Shown: positions 4,781 to 7,218 of the stretch, piece after piece
How positions within the stretch are numbered: position 1 is the stretch's first letter
How the letters are laid out: every line of letters begins with the position of its first letter
Assembly (NCBI GenBank): GCA_023127905.1
Contig: JAGMEZ010000222.1
Location: 1-7,218, forward strand
DNA: 7,218 nt
Reading direction: 5' to 3'
DNA from: Caldifarciminota bacterium
GTDB taxonomy: Bacteria; Hydrothermota; E44-bin80
The notes under the pieces: model-generated
The model's input: the letters and a program-made list of their open reading frames with translations, nothing else
Databases searched by the model: none
What the model was told of the DNA's origin: nothing
Position numbers and translations under genes: made by a program

Positions 4781-7218
4781 ATGGTCAAGATATTTTCTAA
4801 ACTGGTTATCTGTGGTTTGTTAACATCATTGCCTTTTTGTTTGTTGGCTTTCTCCAAGGTTGAAACTACCTGGCCACACACAATCCCTTGCCGCATCAAA
4901 AATGGAATCAATCCTGAGTTATTTATTATGACTCTTGGAGATGTACAAACCAAATTAGCTCAGGGTACTTTTTATCCGAAACAGGATTTAGTTATACTGA
5001 AACATGGCGCACAAGTAAAAAACTACTATAAAGACACTCTGAATATAAAATTCTTTAAACCGATTAATAAGACCCATTTCCCATTGCCGCCATCGGGATG
5101 GTGCTCCTGGTATTACTATTATCAAGAAATTTCTGCGAATGAGGTCAAGAAAAATGCTGAATGGATGGCTGAAAATTTGAAAGAATATGGCGCCCTTTAT
5201 TGTCAGATCGATGACGGCTGGCAGGGAAATGGATATGGTCTCGGAGAAAATAGAGACTGGACAACCATTGATAAACGTTTCCCCAAGGGAATGGCTGAAT
5301 TGGCTGCATACATCCGCCAGTTGGGTCTATTGCCAGGGATCTGGTTAGCGTCTCACGGTCAGAGTAATAAAAAAGTTGTAGATAAGTGGAATACTTTTCT
5401 CTTGAAGAAAGATGGTATTTCCGCTTCCAGCACCTGGGAAGGCACATATCTATTGGATCCTACGGCGCGGCATGCCGATGAATATTTTCATAATCTGTTT
5501 AGCACATTGGCTGATGAATGGGGCTATGCTTATTTTAAAATTGATGGTCAACCCATTGTTATCAATGAGTACAAAGATAAGCAATCCTTCATGAAAAACC
5601 CAAAGGGCGATCCTATAAAGTTATATCGTAGTACCTTGAATACTATTCGGGAGGCAATCGGACCAGATCGCTATCTATTGGGCTGCTGGGGTATCCCACT
5701 TGACGGCATAGGAATTATGAATGGCTCCAGGACAGGTGGTGATATTGTGTTAGCCTGGGATGGTGGTTTCATGACTGCCCTCGAGGCTACCATGCATCGT
5801 TATTATTTACACAATATAGCATGGTACTGCGATCCTGATGTTATGTGTCTTCGTTACCCGTTAACCCTTGATATGGCTAGAGCCTGGGCGACATTACAGG
5901 GACTTACTGGACAGGCATTAATGACCAGCGATCGGTTGATGGATCTATCACCAGATCGGGTTGAGATCATGAAACGGGTTTATCCAGCCGTAGATATCCG
6001 TCCTCTGGATCTATTTCCATCCAAGAGAAATAAAAAAATATGGGACTTAAAAATAAACCATCTAGGTAGAAACTATGATGTGGTTGGATGTTTTAATTAT
6101 AAGACCGATAAAACTGATATGATCTATCTCAACTGGGAAGATTTGGGGTTACCTGCTGGTGCCAAAATACATCTTTTCGATTTCTGGGAGGGAGAATACT
6201 TAGGAAGTTGGGAAAAGGGATATTTCGTTAATCTTGCACCAGCGAGTTGTCGGGTATTAACATTGATTGTTGCTGAAGAATTTCCTCAATTAATCTCTAC
6301 GAATAGGCACATAACACAAGGCTGGGTGGATTTGATTAAATTAAGTTACAATACAAAGACGAATACATATCATGGCGAAAGTCAAGTGATTGGAAATGAT
6401 CCTTACGAATTACGATTTGCATTTCCCAGAGAGGGGAAAAGTTATCGTATAAAAGCAGCTGAAGCTGAAAATCTGGAGACTATGGTGCAAAACCATCAAG
6501 GATGGGCAAGTGTTCAATTTACGAGCCCTGTATCTAAAAGGGTAAGATGGAAAGTTATTTTTGAGTCAGCCGATATGTATAGTTATCCGGTTAGTACTCC
6601 CAATGAGATTAATGTCGAACCTGGTGGCTTTAATGGGTTGAAATTATCATGGCAGCCAAATTATTCATTGACTGCTGGTTATCATGTTTATTATGATAAA
6701 AAATTGATTGGAATGACACCAGTCAGTCATGTTATTTTAAGAAACCTTGATATATCTGAAAAAGATCTAATAGAGATTGCTACTGTTTGGTGTGACGGAA
6801 CTGAGAGCAAAAAGAAAGCATCTACAAAAATTGCACTCCATCGACTCTATCCCGGAGAGGTCTTTTTATCAGATATTGAACCCGAGTATGCTATTGCTGG
6901 TTGGGGTGGGATACCCAAAAACGATAAAGCGATTGATAATCGTCCGTTAATAATTGGCGATAAAATTTATTCCAAAGGGATTGGCACTCATGCTGTGTCT
7001 GATATCGAATATTCTTTAAAAGGACACTATAAAAACTATACTGCTGAAGTGGGAATGGATGAATATTCCGCAAAATGCAAACGGGGCTCAGTAATATTTA
7101 AGGTCTATGGTGATGGGAAATTACTCTGGGAAAGTGAGGTGATGACTTTCTCTGATCCTGTTCTGCAAATTAAAATTGATATATCTGGGGTTAATAAATT
7201 AAGACTTCACGTAGGTGA
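4781..7218 (+). CDS. Secreted clan GH-D glycosidase (melibiase-like) with NPCBM domain, 3' partial
   Basis: The frame is open for 812 codons and leaves the window without a stop. Residues 1 to about 25 form a signal peptide (MVKIFSK, then a hydrophobic core). The TIM barrel starts near residue 104 with SGWCSWYYYY and carries QIDDGWQ (142-148), RDW (158-160), RFPKGM and PGIWLA. FKIDG holds the likely nucleophile D255, and RTGGD the likely acid/base D321. This fits a retaining alpha-galactosidase of the GH36/GH27 type. A C-terminal beta domain (about 434-497) is followed by an unassigned beta-rich stretch, a FnIII-like domain (about 604-692, GYHVYYD) and an NPCBM domain from 694 (FLSDIE, KGIGTHA, YTAEVGMD, VYGDGKLLWES, LRLHVG), cut roughly 25-30 residues before its usual end. 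The N-terminal domain is much shorter than in classical GH36. It probably cleaves alpha-galactosides or related glycans outside the cytoplasm. The exact substrate is uncertain. The 46-nt gap after the cyclase gene shows no terminator. Confidence 0.87.
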   Translation, partial: MVKIFSKLVICGLLTSLPFCLLAFSKVETTWPHTIPCRIKNGINPELFIMTLGDVQTKLAQGTFYPKQDLVILKHGAQVKNYYKDTLNIKFFKPINKTHFPLPPSGWCSWYYYYQEISANEVKKNAEWMAENLKEYGALYCQIDDGWQGNGYGLGENRDWTTIDKRFPKGMAELAAYIRQLGLLPGIWLASHGQSNKKVVDKWNTFLLKKDGISASSTWEGTYLLDPTARHADEYFHNLFSTLADEWGYAYFKIDGQPIVINEYKDKQSFMKNPKGDPIKLYRSTLNTIREAIGPDRYLLGCWGIPLDGIGIMNGSRTGGDIVLAWDGGFMTALEATMHRYYLHNIAWYCDPDVMCLRYPLTLDMARAWATLQGLTGQALMTSDRLMDLSPDRVEIMKRVYPAVDIRPLDLFPSKRNKKIWDLKINHLGRNYDVVGCFNYKTDKTDMIYLNWEDLGLPAGAKIHLFDFWEGEYLGSWEKGYFVNLAPASCRVLTLIVAEEFPQLISTNRHITQGWVDLIKLSYNTKTNTYHGESQVIGNDPYELRFAFPREGKSYRIKAAEAENLETMVQNHQGWASVQFTSPVSKRVRWKVIFESADMYSYPVSTPNEINVEPGGFNGLKLSWQPNYSLTAGYHVYYDKKLIGMTPVSHVILRNLDISEKDLIEIATVWCDGTESKKKASTKIALHRLYPGEVFLSDIEPEYAIAGWGGIPKNDKAIDNRPLIIGDKIYSKGIGTHAVSDIEYSLKGHYKNYTAEVGMDEYSAKCKRGSVIFKVYGDGKLLWESEVMTFSDPVLQIKIDISGVNKLRLHVG

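Noticed and set aside
4832..4843. Lipoprotein lipobox at C20 of the glycosidase signal peptide
   Set aside because: The residues before Cys are S-L-P-F, which do not fit the L-[AS]-[GA]-C pattern. An ordinary signal peptide is more likely.
4762..5594. Short ORFs at 4762-4953 (-), 5145-5447 (-) and 5412-5594 (+)
   Set aside because: All overlap the long glycosidase frame, which carries signal peptide and catalytic motifs. They have no features of their own.
6891..7073. 60-residue minus-strand ORF near the window end
   Set aside because: Antisense to the NPCBM domain, whose conserved motifs are clear on the + strand.

Overview
The window is AT-rich with coding on the + strand only. It looks like chromosomal DNA of an uncultivated bacterium rather than phage or plasmid. 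Three things suggest this: a family 2 glycosyltransferase, a very large cyclase-ATPase-TPR signalling protein and a secreted multidomain glycosidase with an NPCBM module; an intergenic region full of short dispersed palindromic repeats of a kind common in genomes of little-studied phyla; and no phage or plasmid genes. I cannot name the phylum from sequence alone. A secreted enzyme with an NPCBM module plus a STAND/TPR fusion would fit Planctomycetes-like or Omnitrophota-like lineages, but that is only a guess.

Layout. Positions 1-81 hold the last 26 codons of an unidentified upstream gene. After a 41-nt gap containing a sigma70-like promoter comes a GT2 glycosyltransferase (123-1037). Its start has no Shine-Dalgarno sequence and falls where transcription is expected to begin. 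A 490-nt intergenic region follows. It holds a GC-rich degenerate palindromic repeat (1038-1113), then a complete non-autonomous transposon (MITE) of 267 bp (1123-1389). The MITE has perfect 18-bp terminal inverted repeats and a perfect 9-bp target-site duplication (AGCCTAACA), and it carries two hairpins of a dispersed palindromic repeat. It ends about 20 bp before a strong promoter (TTGACT-17-TATAAT) that should drive the next gene.

That gene (1528-4734, 1068 aa) fuses an N-terminal GGDEF diguanylate cyclase, with intact catalytic and inhibitory sites, to a STAND/AAA-type ATPase and at least eleven 40-residue TPRs. The repeats sit in perfect 120-nt register. The plan mirrors cyclase-ATPase-TPR proteins of the class III adenylyl cyclase type, with a c-di-GMP synthase in place of the cAMP synthase. 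Forty-six nt downstream, with a good ribosome binding site, is a gene that runs off the window end (4781-7218). It encodes an exported clan GH-D glycosidase (melibiase/alpha-galactosidase-like) with a FnIII-like domain and a C-terminal NPCBM domain. It has no stop codon within the window.

How the genes relate: the glycosyltransferase and glycosidase both concern glycans, and the cyclase could link an intracellular signal to a surface or carbohydrate programme. Co-transcription of the cyclase and glycosidase is possible, since there is a short gap and no visible terminator, but the sequence does not prove it.
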